A DNA stretch of 64,000 nucleotides from Ralstonia sp. NFACC01. Lineage in GTDB: Bacteria > Pseudomonadota > Gammaproteobacteria > Burkholderiales > Burkholderiaceae. Made by a program: the position numbers and the translations under genes. Below the pieces are notes generated by a model that did not search any database, was not told the origin of the DNA, and worked only from the letters and a program-made list of their open reading frames with translations. Within the stretch, counting starts at the first letter, position 1. Each line of letters starts with the position of its first letter. Below are positions 44,101 through 52,358 of the stretch, piece after piece. Location of the stretch: assembly GCF_900115545.1 (NCBI RefSeq), contig NZ_FOWV01000011.1:34885-98884 (forward strand). Direction: 5' to 3'.

Positions 44101-46659
44101 AGGGGTTGCAGTATGAGCGTAAACGGCGTCCGTATAGCCAGTTCCAGGCGAAGTTCGCACAAAGTGAATCCGGCCGCCATCTGCCAATATCAGGTCCTGG
44201 TATGTGTACGGGAACGTATCTCCAACTGTAAAGATGTCATAGGGGTGATTCGTGCCGATACCAAACGCTCGCGAAACGCTGTCACCTTGCCGATACGTTC
44301 GAGTGATGCTCAAGGGCACAGTGCCACGTACCGTAAGGTCAGTCCGCGTATGTAAAAACAATCCGGTATAGCAATCAACGGGGTCTCCTCCGCACCCTGC
44401 CGGCGACGGCGCTCCTTTGCCATCTTTCGGAGATGCATCTCGGCTCGGGGTACTTTCAGGATCTGGAGGATCCGTTTTCTTGGGACAGAGAGGATCCGCG
44501 TCCGGTGACGGATTCTCGGGTGCGGCCGGCCCAGGTGTTGACTTCTTCGAACCACCTGGCGCGTCCGAGCAGCCTCCCGGCGGCGGCCCTTTGTCCGGTG
44601 CGTTGCTGGGCCTCGACACCATCGCGCCAGTCAGCTCATAGATGGACACACCCGGATTCGGCACGATCTGCTGACCATCCGCCGCAATCTTGCCCTGCCC
44701 ATAGACGTACCACCCCTTCTGCACCGGGTCATAGTTCCAGAAGTCCAACACACTGCCAGGCGCATCGTGATGATAGTTCGGATAGATAACGCGAGCACCC
44801 TGCGCGCTGGCAGCATCCACGCCTTGAATCCGAGCACCACCTGGCTGCAGGGTAAAGTACACGGGCACGTACCGCGTGGGCAGCGGATACGGTGAGCGGT
44901 CAATGGGGATCGGTGTAATCGAAAGCTCGTTGATCACGCGCCCGGAGCGGTCGCGAAGCACAGTCCCCTTAGGAATATGTACCTCAAGCTGCGGGATATA
45001 CGGCGTCGTTATCACGACCTCGCTTCGGGTCGGTGAGTCGAACTTGACGGTGTGGGCCGTGTCAATCAGCGGCATCCAACTGGTGTACGGCAGCGGCGTT
45101 GTCTTGCCTCCTTCAAGCAGAACCAACACCTCAAAATAACCATACGCTCTGCCAGGACGGTTCGCGCTAGTCCCGTCAATGATGAGAGTTTTGGCGCCGG
45201 GACTCGAAGCCGGAATCAGGAATCGCCCTGTTGCGTCCGTGTGTGTTGTCTGCCCATCGAGCTTGAGCGTGACGCCTACTGCCGCTTCGCCATTCATTAG
45301 AAGTACTTGCCCGGCAAGCGCGGTCACCCCGGGAGCAGCCGCTAGTGGCGGCAATTTCTGCAATGGTGACGCAGGAAGTTTGACGCGCCAGTCTCCGCGC
45401 AGATGCGCCGCAGCAGGAATCCAGTGCTGCGTCGATAACGCAGCCAACAATTGTGTGGCTGCCCCTTGGGCCAGCGCGGGCTGGAGGGCGGAAGGCGTCT
45501 GTGCAGCTACCGCGGCCGAGTTGCCCGCCTGGACCGATGTCTGTTGGTTGAACTGCGCTGACGTGCTGGACGACCCGATAGATGATGCACCCGTGCCTGT
45601 CCCTCCACTCAAATTCCCCGCTGTGAATCCAATCGCGGTGAACGGTAGCGGGTTGCCGGCTTCATCAACCGCGGCATTGATAAAAAGTGTGTAACGAGCG
45701 CCAGGCTGTAGATCAGCTTGAGGTGTAACGAACAGCAATCGACCTTGCTCGACCGGTACGACATTAACGGAGACGGAACCCGTCGGCCCGAGCAGGGTAA
45801 CGGTCTTTGAGTTGAGACTCGTCACTGACAGTGGCTTCGAAAAGCTAACCGCAATTCGCGAGGAAATTGGTACGCCGGTGGCGTTGTCTGCCGGTTGGGA
45901 ATCTCGTACCTGCGGGGCATCCGTGTTGCTCTGCGACAGGCTAGCGAGCGCGGAAGGAGCCAAATCAAACCGCTGCTGCCGTGGAAAATAGAACTCGGGT
46001 GTAGCAACGGCATTGCCCGCTGCATCCCGTCCACCCGAGATCAGCACGGGTTCATCCGGAAGCAACTGCGCGGTGTGGCCCTCCCGTGGCACTGCCATTT
46101 GGGCACGCACCCCAAGCGCTTGCTTGGCAACCGGGTCCCATAGGTCGCCTTGCACGACGGGCACCCCTTTGCTGGACACACCACCTGCAATCAGAACAGA
46201 GCCGTCCATGAGGACGGTAGCCGTGTGGGCGGTCCGCGGGATGACGCCGATATCTCCGAGATCACTGGAGGACTGTGCCTGCGGATCTAGAAGCTCCGCA
46301 TTCCTTACGACACCACCATCCTTGCCCACTCCACCGAAGATCAGAACGCGGCCGTCTGGCAGCACGGTTGCGCTGTGGTGGCTACGTGGCGTAAGCAACC
46401 TAAGAGGAAGAGCAACGGGCTGCTGTGCCCCCGGGTTGAGTACTTGAGATCTACCGGCCGCCTCGCCGTCCCCGCCCGCCAGCAGCCATCGCCCGTCGGG
46501 CAGAAGCGTTGCACTTTGACCAGGAGCGACCCCAAGAGCCGCGGCCTTAGCGTGACTAGTCCACGAGCACAACAAAAGTACCCAGAACACTAGCGGTAGG
46601 AGATACAAAAATGCACTCATCGTCTTGTACCGCACAGGTGCGGATGTTGCGATATACAT
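41164..46659 (-). CDS. RHS polymorphic toxin 2 with L,D-transpeptidase-like C-terminus
   Basis: A 1,831-residue protein with the same architecture as RHS protein 1 (signal peptide, kelch-like repeats, Ig domain, carboxypeptidase-regulatory-like domain, DUF6531, YD repeats, core end DPIGFAGG...DPSGL). The last ~135 residues contain GLHSGRANSG...HPTLGCIRTTDE: His1776, His1787 and Cys1792 form a YkuD/L,D-transpeptidase-type active site (H...GC-x-R). Related toxin domains attack cell-wall tetrapeptides. The start at 46659 has GGAGAGCAAC before ATG. The adjacent periplasmic protein is its likely immunity partner. Confidence 0.83.
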   Translation of the reverse strand: MYIATSAPVRYKTMSAFLYLLPLVFWVLLLCSWTSHAKAAALGVAPGQSATLLPDGRWLLAGGDGEAAGRSQVLNPGAQQPVALPLRLLTPRSHHSATVLPDGRVLIFGGVGKDGGVVRNAELLDPQAQSSSDLGDIGVIPRTAHTATVLMDGSVLIAGGVSSKGVPVVQGDLWDPVAKQALGVRAQMAVPREGHTAQLLPDEPVLISGGRDAAGNAVATPEFYFPRQQRFDLAPSALASLSQSNTDAPQVRDSQPADNATGVPISSRIAVSFSKPLSVTSLNSKTVTLLGPTGSVSVNVVPVEQGRLLFVTPQADLQPGARYTLFINAAVDEAGNPLPFTAIGFTAGNLSGGTGTGASSIGSSSTSAQFNQQTSVQAGNSAAVAAQTPSALQPALAQGAATQLLAALSTQHWIPAAAHLRGDWRVKLPASPLQKLPPLAAAPGVTALAGQVLLMNGEAAVGVTLKLDGQTTHTDATGRFLIPASSPGAKTLIIDGTSANRPGRAYGYFEVLVLLEGGKTTPLPYTSWMPLIDTAHTVKFDSPTRSEVVITTPYIPQLEVHIPKGTVLRDRSGRVINELSITPIPIDRSPYPLPTRYVPVYFTLQPGGARIQGVDAASAQGARVIYPNYHHDAPGSVLDFWNYDPVQKGWYVYGQGKIAADGQQIVPNPGVSIYELTGAMVSRPSNAPDKGPPPGGCSDAPGGSKKSTPGPAAPENPSPDADPLCPKKTDPPDPESTPSRDASPKDGKGAPSPAGCGGDPVDCYTGLFLHTRTDLTVRGTVPLSITRTYRQGDSVSRAFGIGTNHPYDIFTVGDTFPYTYQDLILADGGRIHFVRTSPGTGYTDAVYAHTATPTAYYGAVITWANGRWQLKMRDGRTMYFADCAGCVSSRLAALTEFDDRLGNKIMLTRDAAGNLTQVSNPDGRYISLTYDSSNRVTQATDNIGRAVAYQYDANGRLAQATDADGGVERYSYDASNNMLTVTKPNGQLMVTNQYDANTRVSQQTLADGGVYKFAYTLDTNGNAVQADVTDPRGNVRRMRFNSSGYVTSATNALGLPEAQTTTFERQAGTNFLLSQTDSLGRKTGFTYDTAGNLTAISYLAGTSQAVTKTYAYEPAFNQVVSYTDELGHTTSFTYDSSGNRIAVTDPLGNATKFSYNGVGQVIGITNAMRNASSLSYIQGDLVAVTDQLGRTFKRYTDGVGRLLSITDPLGNMSSWDYNGRSLPVKHTDAKGGVTTFAYDVDGNLTSLTDARGNQTSFGYDEKDRLVTQTDPLLHNDRFSYDSTDNLTQVTDRNGKVTTFAYDGLSRRTATAYGQTLTGGQLGAPDATVTSTFDMGNRVTQIADSVGGSISRTYDSLDRLIGETSQQGSISYSYDSLGRRTSQTVSGQTAVGYVYDNANRLIGISRGSAQVGFTYDASSRRTTLTLPNGIVANYTYDAANQLTGMSFAKGDSQLGNLTYTYDTVGRRIQMGGSLANMALPNATTGATYDANNRLASWQGVNLTYDNNGNLLSDGSLSYAWDSRNRLSSLSGAATASFTYDAIGRRSGKTVGSTEIGLFYDGQNVVQELSGSSPSANLLTGGIDEVFSRTDALMGTRHFVTDALGSTMALTDDGGSIKTTYAYEPFGAATASGEVSNNAIQYTGRENDGTGLYYYRARYYHPRFMRFISSDPIGFAGGINTYAYVGGSPIGSIDPSGLSTIGYDGNSHNIVVTSGSGTPLASFPANNNTTATSNGPWPNGVFPFSHSNPHPESGVNGPYGSHGILVFNVPGRSGMGLHSGRANSGAQDHPTLGCIRTTDEAMQFVRELNLTDPVTSIRVINNNPNAPQFGGQQ

Positions 46660-46672
46660 GTTGCTCTCCAAG

Positions 46673-47651
46673 TTACTGTGCGGTACCGAGGGTGAAAGTC
46701 AGACTTCCCATTCCGGCCCCAATCGGTTTGAGCGTGATGGAATAGATTCCAGTAGCTGACAAAGTCAATGTTCCGGTAGACAACGTTCCATACGTACCCG
46801 ACGACCGGTACAGAGTCGTGCCGTCTGGATTCAGAATCGTGAGGCTGTACCCTCCCAAATTGTTCTGGCTTGTCGCCAAGCTGACCTTCTGACCAGCGGT
46901 ACCACTGAACGTGAGTCCGCCGTTCTGCCCTGGCGCAGTCGTTGTCAACGTCACCGGCGGGCCGCCAATCGTGATCGTTCCCGTCACGTCGGAAGGCACG
47001 TTGTAGAGCGTGAACGTGAGACTCCCCGTCCCGCTCCCCGCGGGGCTGAACTTGATGGTGTAGGTCCCCGTCGCCGGCAAAGTCAATGCTCCAGAAAAGA
47101 GCGCGCCAGTTGAAGACGATGAAAACAGATTGGTCCCGTCAGGATTCAGAATCGCGAGGCTGTAGCCACCCACCGTGTCCTGACTAGTCACCAAGCTGAT
47201 CCTCTGGCCCACAGTCCCACTGAAGGTCAAGCTCCCCTTTTGTCCCGGAACAGTTGTGGTCAACGTCACCGCCGGACCACCAATCGTGATCGTTCCCGTC
47301 ACGTCGGAAGGCACGTTGTAGAGCGTGAACGTGAGGTTCCCCGTCCCGCTGCCCGCCGGGCTGAACTTGATGGTGTAGGCCCCCGTTGCCCGCAAACTCA
47401 ATGCCCCAGTAGTGAGTACGCTCAGCGGTATTGCCTGCGCCATCAGAAACGCCGGTCAATCTTCCCAGTTCGTCGTAGTTGAAGTTATATGTCCCCGCGG
47501 TGGCAGACTGGATAAGCAGCAGCCCGACGATGACTGTCGCAATCACGCGAAGAAAAGCCGCACCAAACCGAGTTAGCCGCCCAAATACGAATTTCCCCAA
47601 CCGAGTCGCGGTCAATCCTGAAATGCGGAGGTTCACGTCATTCCTCATCAT
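46673..47651 (-). pseudogene. Frameshifted YD/beta-repeat protein
   Basis: The upstream frame encodes a signal peptide and YNFNYDELGRLTGVSDGAGNTA, then shifts near 47423 into a frame with LTTGALSL and two and a half beta repeats like those of the larger YD protein. The TIG domains and second YD repeat are missing, so an out-of-frame internal deletion is likely. The C-terminal part is intact to its stop at 46673. The start is uncertain (ATG 47651 or GTG 47636). Confidence 0.7.
46961..47336. repeat. Near-identical ~315-base DNA repeat in the YD pseudogene
   Basis: The stretch containing CGTTCCCGTCACGTCGGAAG occurs at both 46978 and 47290, with long near-identity around it. Amplification or gene conversion of this repeat unit appears recent. 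Confidence 0.6.
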
Positions 47652-47661
47652 CGCGCTCGTA

Positions 47662-50334
47662 TTAGGAGCCTGCGTCCAGTGTCAACGTCGTACTACCCGT
47701 ATAGACGTCGTAGTGCCCCAACGTGATCGTATATGTCCCGTCCGCAGGTAACGTCAGCGATCCGACGTTTGCCGTTCCGTATTGGCGCGTCAATGGATAA
47801 AGGCTTGTACCGTCCGGATTTTGGATCGCTAGGCTGTAGATGTTCATTGCCTGGCTGATATTGAGACTGATCTTCTGTCCTGCCGTGCCGCTGAATGTCA
47901 GGCTGGCGTTTTGACCTGGAACGGTCGTCGTCAACGTCACGGAGGGACCACCCACCGCCATCGTTCCTGTGGCGTCGGGCGGCACGCTATACAAGGTGAA
48001 TGTCGTGCCTCCTGTATAGGAACTGTTGTGCCCCAAAGTGATCACGTACGTTCCAGAAGCGGGCAAAACCATGGGCTCGATGAATATCGTCCCGTACTGA
48101 AGCGCCGACGGGTAGAGGTTCGTTGCGTCGGGATTCTGAATCCCGAGAAAATATCTGGTCATCGCTTGCGTGATATTGAGGCTCACCTTTTGCCCAGCCG
48201 TACCACTGAAAGTCAGACTGCCATTTTGACCTGGGACCGTTGTCGTCAGCGTCACAGACGGTCCGCCAGCGACGATTATTCCAGTCGTGTCTGCCGGCAC
48301 GCTATACAAAGTGAACGTCGTGCTACCGGTATAGGATCCGTAGTGCCCCAGGGTTACCGTGTATGTCCCCGTTGCGGGCAGGACCATTGGGTCTACAAAT
48401 GCAGTCCCCCCTTGCATCGTCACCGGATAAAGATTCGTGCCATCCGGATTTTTTACGCCGAGGTAGTACAGCGACATGCCTTGCGTGATATTCAAGCTAA
48501 CCTTCTGGCCGGCAGTACCGCTAAACGTCAGACTGCCGTTTTGTCCTTGCGAGGTAGTGGTCAGCGTTATCGAGGGGCCATCGATAGCGATCGTGGCACT
48601 TACATCGGTAACCACGGTGCTTAATGCAAAAGTGGTGCTCCCTGTATTCGTGCCGTAGTGCCCGAGTGCAACTGTGTAGGTCCCGCTCGCAGGCAAGGTC
48701 AATGGCCCGATGAACGCCGTCCCGCTCTGCATCGCCGAAGGGTAGAGATTCGTACCATCCGGATTCAAAATGCCGAGGTAGTACGCGGGCATGCCTTGCG
48801 TAACCTTCAGACTGATCGTCTGCCCCGCCGTACCAGTGAATGTCAAGCTACCATTCTGGCCTGGAGCGGTCGTTGTCAACGTTGACGCTGCTCCGTCGAT
48901 TGCGATTGTTCCGGTCGCGTCAGGTGGGACGTTGTATAGGAGAAACGTTGTGCTACCGGTATTCGCCCCGGAATGCTTGAGCGCAATGGTGTAAGTCCCT
49001 GTTACTGGTAATGCTACAGGCCCGATGAACGCGGTACCGCCTTGCACTGGTGACGGATAGAGATCCGTGCCATCGGGACTCAGAATGCCAAGGTAGTACG
49101 CAGACATACCTTGTGTGACTTGTACGCTGACCCGCTGCCCTGCTGTTCCACTGAAGGTCAGATTGCCGTTCTGACCAGCCGAAGTCGTCGTCAAAGTAAC
49201 GGGCGACCCATCGATCGCTATCGTGCCAGTCAGATCTGCCGGAACGCTATTGAGCGCGAATGTCACACTTCCATTGTCAATACTGGAAGGAGTAATAACG
49301 AGGGTGTACGTCCCAGTGTTCGGGAGCACCACCACCGGCTCCAACAACGTACCGCTGCATATGTTGTTGGTGCTTCCGAGGCTAGTCCCGTCTGGTTTGA
49401 GAAGCTGAATGCTGCCGCTTGAGCAAAATCCCAAACTGGAAGTCGTAACTAGAAAGTTCAGCCTTTGACCGGCTGCTCCGTCGAAAACGATCAAACCAAT
49501 CTTCCCTGACGTTGGAAACGACACAGTCTGACTGCTACCAATCGTCATGCGACCGGTCACCGCAACATCTGCGACCGTACGGGGAGGAGGCACAACAAAG
49601 AAATCCTCGCTGCTTATTGCTTGCCCGTAAGCTGTCCCAACCGACAACTGGCCGGAAGTCGACGACGCGGGCACCGTCGCTGAGAGCGTTGTCGCAGTGG
49701 CGGCAGCTACTGTTGCAGATCGAGTATTGAACTTAAGGCTGTTCTCGCTCGCCGTTGTTCTGAAGTTCGTTCCGCTCACCGTTACGGTAGTCCCTGCAAC
49801 ACCAATCGCCGGAGAAAATCCGCTGATGCTTGGTGCCGAGCTTTGAGTCACCGTGAACGGCGTCGAACTTGTCGCTGAACCATTTGGTGAGACAACGGTG
49901 ATCGGCCCTGTGCCAGCCCCAGTTGGTACCTGGGCAACCAACTGGTTAGCTGACGCGGAACTGACCACTGCTGTCGCGCCGTTGAATTGAACCGTGTTTT
50001 GGTTTGCAGTCGCGGAGAACCCGGTACCAGAGATCGTGACACTGGCCCCAACAGATGCGCTGCTCGGAGTGAATCCCAGGATCGAAACCGCGGCGTTGCC
50101 TCGCGAGACCGACGTGATATTGCCAACCGCGTCGTAAGCGTAAACAGCCGTATTGCCCGCGCCATCAGAGACGCCAGTCAGCCTCCCCAACTCGTCGTAG
50201 CTGAAGTTATATGTTCCACCGGAGGCCGACTGAACAAGTACCAAGCCAGCCAAAGCCACCACGACCGCGCGCCGAGTAGCGCTGCCAAATCGAGACAACC
50301 AACGAGCGACCGAAGCTACGCCCCGACTCAGCAT
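47662..50334 (-). CDS. Secreted YD/TIG protein with beta repeats (long form)
   Basis: An 890-residue protein with a Sec signal ending near SASG, two YD-type repeats, two IPT/TIG domains, one divergent beta domain and five ~115-residue repeats (VPPDATGTIAIDG...TLTTTAPGQNGSLTF), against three in the short form. GGGAGAAAACTC precedes ATG 50334. The same plan with different repeat counts suggests a length-variable extracellular fibre or adhesin. No enzymatic motif is seen. Confidence 0.75.
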   Translation of the reverse strand: MLSRGVASVARWLSRFGSATRRAVVVALAGLVLVQSASGGTYNFSYDELGRLTGVSDGAGNTAVYAYDAVGNITSVSRGNAAVSILGFTPSSASVGASVTISGTGFSATANQNTVQFNGATAVVSSASANQLVAQVPTGAGTGPITVVSPNGSATSSTPFTVTQSSAPSISGFSPAIGVAGTTVTVSGTNFRTTASENSLKFNTRSATVAAATATTLSATVPASSTSGQLSVGTAYGQAISSEDFFVVPPPRTVADVAVTGRMTIGSSQTVSFPTSGKIGLIVFDGAAGQRLNFLVTTSSLGFCSSGSIQLLKPDGTSLGSTNNICSGTLLEPVVVLPNTGTYTLVITPSSIDNGSVTFALNSVPADLTGTIAIDGSPVTLTTTSAGQNGNLTFSGTAGQRVSVQVTQGMSAYYLGILSPDGTDLYPSPVQGGTAFIGPVALPVTGTYTIALKHSGANTGSTTFLLYNVPPDATGTIAIDGAASTLTTTAPGQNGSLTFTGTAGQTISLKVTQGMPAYYLGILNPDGTNLYPSAMQSGTAFIGPLTLPASGTYTVALGHYGTNTGSTTFALSTVVTDVSATIAIDGPSITLTTTSQGQNGSLTFSGTAGQKVSLNITQGMSLYYLGVKNPDGTNLYPVTMQGGTAFVDPMVLPATGTYTVTLGHYGSYTGSTTFTLYSVPADTTGIIVAGGPSVTLTTTVPGQNGSLTFSGTAGQKVSLNITQAMTRYFLGIQNPDATNLYPSALQYGTIFIEPMVLPASGTYVITLGHNSSYTGGTTFTLYSVPPDATGTMAVGGPSVTLTTTVPGQNASLTFSGTAGQKISLNISQAMNIYSLAIQNPDGTSLYPLTRQYGTANVGSLTLPADGTYTITLGHYDVYTGSTTLTLDAGS

Positions 50335-50718
50335 GAGTTTTCTCCCGAAACAAGGACGCAACAGACGTAGCGATAGAGCTTTATCGCCACAACCTTCGCG
50401 TGAAATATCGTTTTGATTTGGTTAAATGCAGCCGCAGATAAGGCTCAGCGGTCAAACTTCTCGTTCTTAGGGGATTCTATTTCCTCTATTTTTTGTCTCT
50501 CCTTCCTGTGATGATGGCACATCTGGTCGTGTATAGCAGACGCCACACCGGGCTTCAAGGACACCCCTCTTCGGGCGGGATAGATTTACACAATTACCTA
50601 AATTGGATACCCCACCAAATTTTTCTTGCAGTCAAGCCAATCACCCCCTAATCATTGAAAGCCGTACTTATCGATACGGGAAGAAGTTGAGATCGAGGTC
50701 CATTGGGGCAAATCGACG
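50335..50718. other. Divergent intergenic region
   Basis: 384 bases, clearly AT-richer than the genes, between the leftward YD gene and the rightward MauG-like gene. It should hold both promoters; no clear box is identified. Confidence 0.4.
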
Positions 50719-51810
50719 GTGCACATACTACAGAGAGCGGTTATCGCCATCTCGGGGGCAGCGCTTTTCACGTATTCCTACGGAGAGTCCGTGGGAGGGC
50801 ATATTGGTCTGCCAACAGTAGGGCACCCCGCAAACAACCCTCCCACAGCCGAAAAGGTGACGTTGGGCGGGAAAATTTTCTTTGACAATCGTCTTAGCGC
50901 GAGCGGGAAAATAAGCTGCGCAAGTTGTCATCAGCCAGATCGTGCCTTTAGCGACGGACTATCGATATCTCGAGGTGTCGATAATTTAGTCGGCACGCGC
51001 AACGCCCCCAGCCTTCTGAATGCCGGCGTCATGGAAACCCAATTCTGGGATGGCCGCCGGACCACACTGGAAGCACAGGCGTTGGATCCGTTTGTCAACC
51101 CAAGAGAGCACGGGTTACCGAATACCGCGCGACTGGTGGCGCTCGTCCGAGCTGATCCGTCCTATCCCGCCCTATTTGCTCAAGCATTCGGGATCACACA
51201 AGCCTCGATCGACGAAGACTCTATCGCCAAAGCGCTTGCTTCTTATGTGCGTTCACTGAACGGCGGGGCCTCGGCGTTCGACTATTACTACTATGGTGGG
51301 GAGCAAACTGCGTTGTCACAAAGTGCGCGACGTGGGCTAACCTTATTTTTGGGAAGAGCGCAATGTGCAACTTGCCATCAGATCGGACCATCAAGCGCAT
51401 CCTTCTCCGATCAAAAATTTCATGGCCTACATATCGGGATGAGTCGAATTGAAACCCGGTTGGCAGACATCACTAAGCATGCCGTCGCCGCACGCCACGG
51501 AAAACAGTCTGCTGATGCCACAGTCCTCAGCGACACAGACATTTCAGAACTAGGTCGATTTTTTGTCACGCTCGACCCCGCGGATATCGGGCAATTCCGC
51601 ACACCCAGCCTGCGCAATGTAGCGCTTACCGCGCCATACATGCATGACGGAAGTATCGACACACTTGCGCAAGCGGTCGATCAAGAAATTTACTATCGGT
51701 CTAATCAGAATGGCCGACCTATAGTTTTAACCCCAGAAGAAAAGACCGATCTTGTTCACTTTCTCGAAAGCTTGACTGGCGAAACAGCTCAACGAGCAAC
51801 CCTGCACTGA
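50719..51810 (+). CDS. MauG-like dihaem cytochrome c peroxidase
   Basis: The 363-residue protein starts at GTG, has a hydrophobic signal-like N-terminus and two c-type haem sites: CASCH (about residue 71) and CATCH (about 215). The family signatures GGKIFFDNRLS and FRTPSLRNVALTAPYMHDGS are present. It acts in the periplasm, reducing peroxide or oxidising protein side chains. It lies just before a type II secretion operon and may be co-expressed, but no functional link is known. Confidence 0.88.
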   Translation: MHILQRAVIAISGAALFTYSYGESVGGHIGLPTVGHPANNPPTAEKVTLGGKIFFDNRLSASGKISCASCHQPDRAFSDGLSISRGVDNLVGTRNAPSLLNAGVMETQFWDGRRTTLEAQALDPFVNPREHGLPNTARLVALVRADPSYPALFAQAFGITQASIDEDSIAKALASYVRSLNGGASAFDYYYYGGEQTALSQSARRGLTLFLGRAQCATCHQIGPSSASFSDQKFHGLHIGMSRIETRLADITKHAVAARHGKQSADATVLSDTDISELGRFFVTLDPADIGQFRTPSLRNVALTAPYMHDGSIDTLAQAVDQEIYYRSNQNGRPIVLTPEEKTDLVHFLESLTGETAQRATLH

Positions 51811-51870
51811 GTATCTTCACAGCGCGCGTTCTTGTCGTGGCAAGTTCAAACGTAGAAGCGAGAGCACACC

Positions 51871-52344
51871 GTGCCCCACACCAACTGTTTGAGTCACCTA
51901 GAAAATCGCAGTCGTCTCTCGTACCGACCGTCGATACCTCCCCGCCAAGATGGATTTACCTTGCTTGAACTGCTGGTCGTTGTCGTGATCATCGGTTTGT
52001 TGGCCTCTTACGTCGGGCCAAAGTATTTTTCTCAGATCGGCAAATCCGAAGTCACAGTAGCCCGCAGTCAGATCGAAGCCTTCGAACGTGCATTAGATAG
52101 TTTTCGGTTGGATGTTGGCCGCTACCCCACCTCCGAAGAAGGGCTTGATGCACTCCTTCACCGCCCAGCCAATGCCAATGGGTGGAACGGTCCTTACCTT
52201 AAGAAAGATGTCCCACCAGACCCTTGGGGACGCCCTTACGCCTATCGCGCGCCAGGTACAAAAGGCGACTTTGAGATCGTCTCACGTGGCAAAGACGGTC
52301 AACCCGGCGGAACGGGTGAGAACGCCGACATCGTGAGTCAATAG
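51871..52344 (+). CDS. gspG: Major pseudopilin, GspG-like
   Basis: A 157-residue protein with prepilin site RQDG-FTLLELLVVVVIIG (cleavage after Gly28, Glu at +5) and the GspG-type C-terminal pattern NGWNGPYLKKDVPPDPWGRPY. The GTG start gives an unusually long leader of 28 residues; TTG at 51889 is possible. It builds the piston fibre of the type II system. First gene of the operon. Confidence 0.88.
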   Translation: MPHTNCLSHLENRSRLSYRPSIPPRQDGFTLLELLVVVVIIGLLASYVGPKYFSQIGKSEVTVARSQIEAFERALDSFRLDVGRYPTSEEGLDALLHRPANANGWNGPYLKKDVPPDPWGRPYAYRAPGTKGDFEIVSRGKDGQPGGTGENADIVSQ

Positions 52345-52358
52345 GTCACGAGAGTGCA

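Noticed and set aside
46673..50334. Tandem repeats read as a CRISPR array
   Set aside because: Units are ~315-345 bases, coding and variable; there are no short direct repeats with spacers anywhere in the window.
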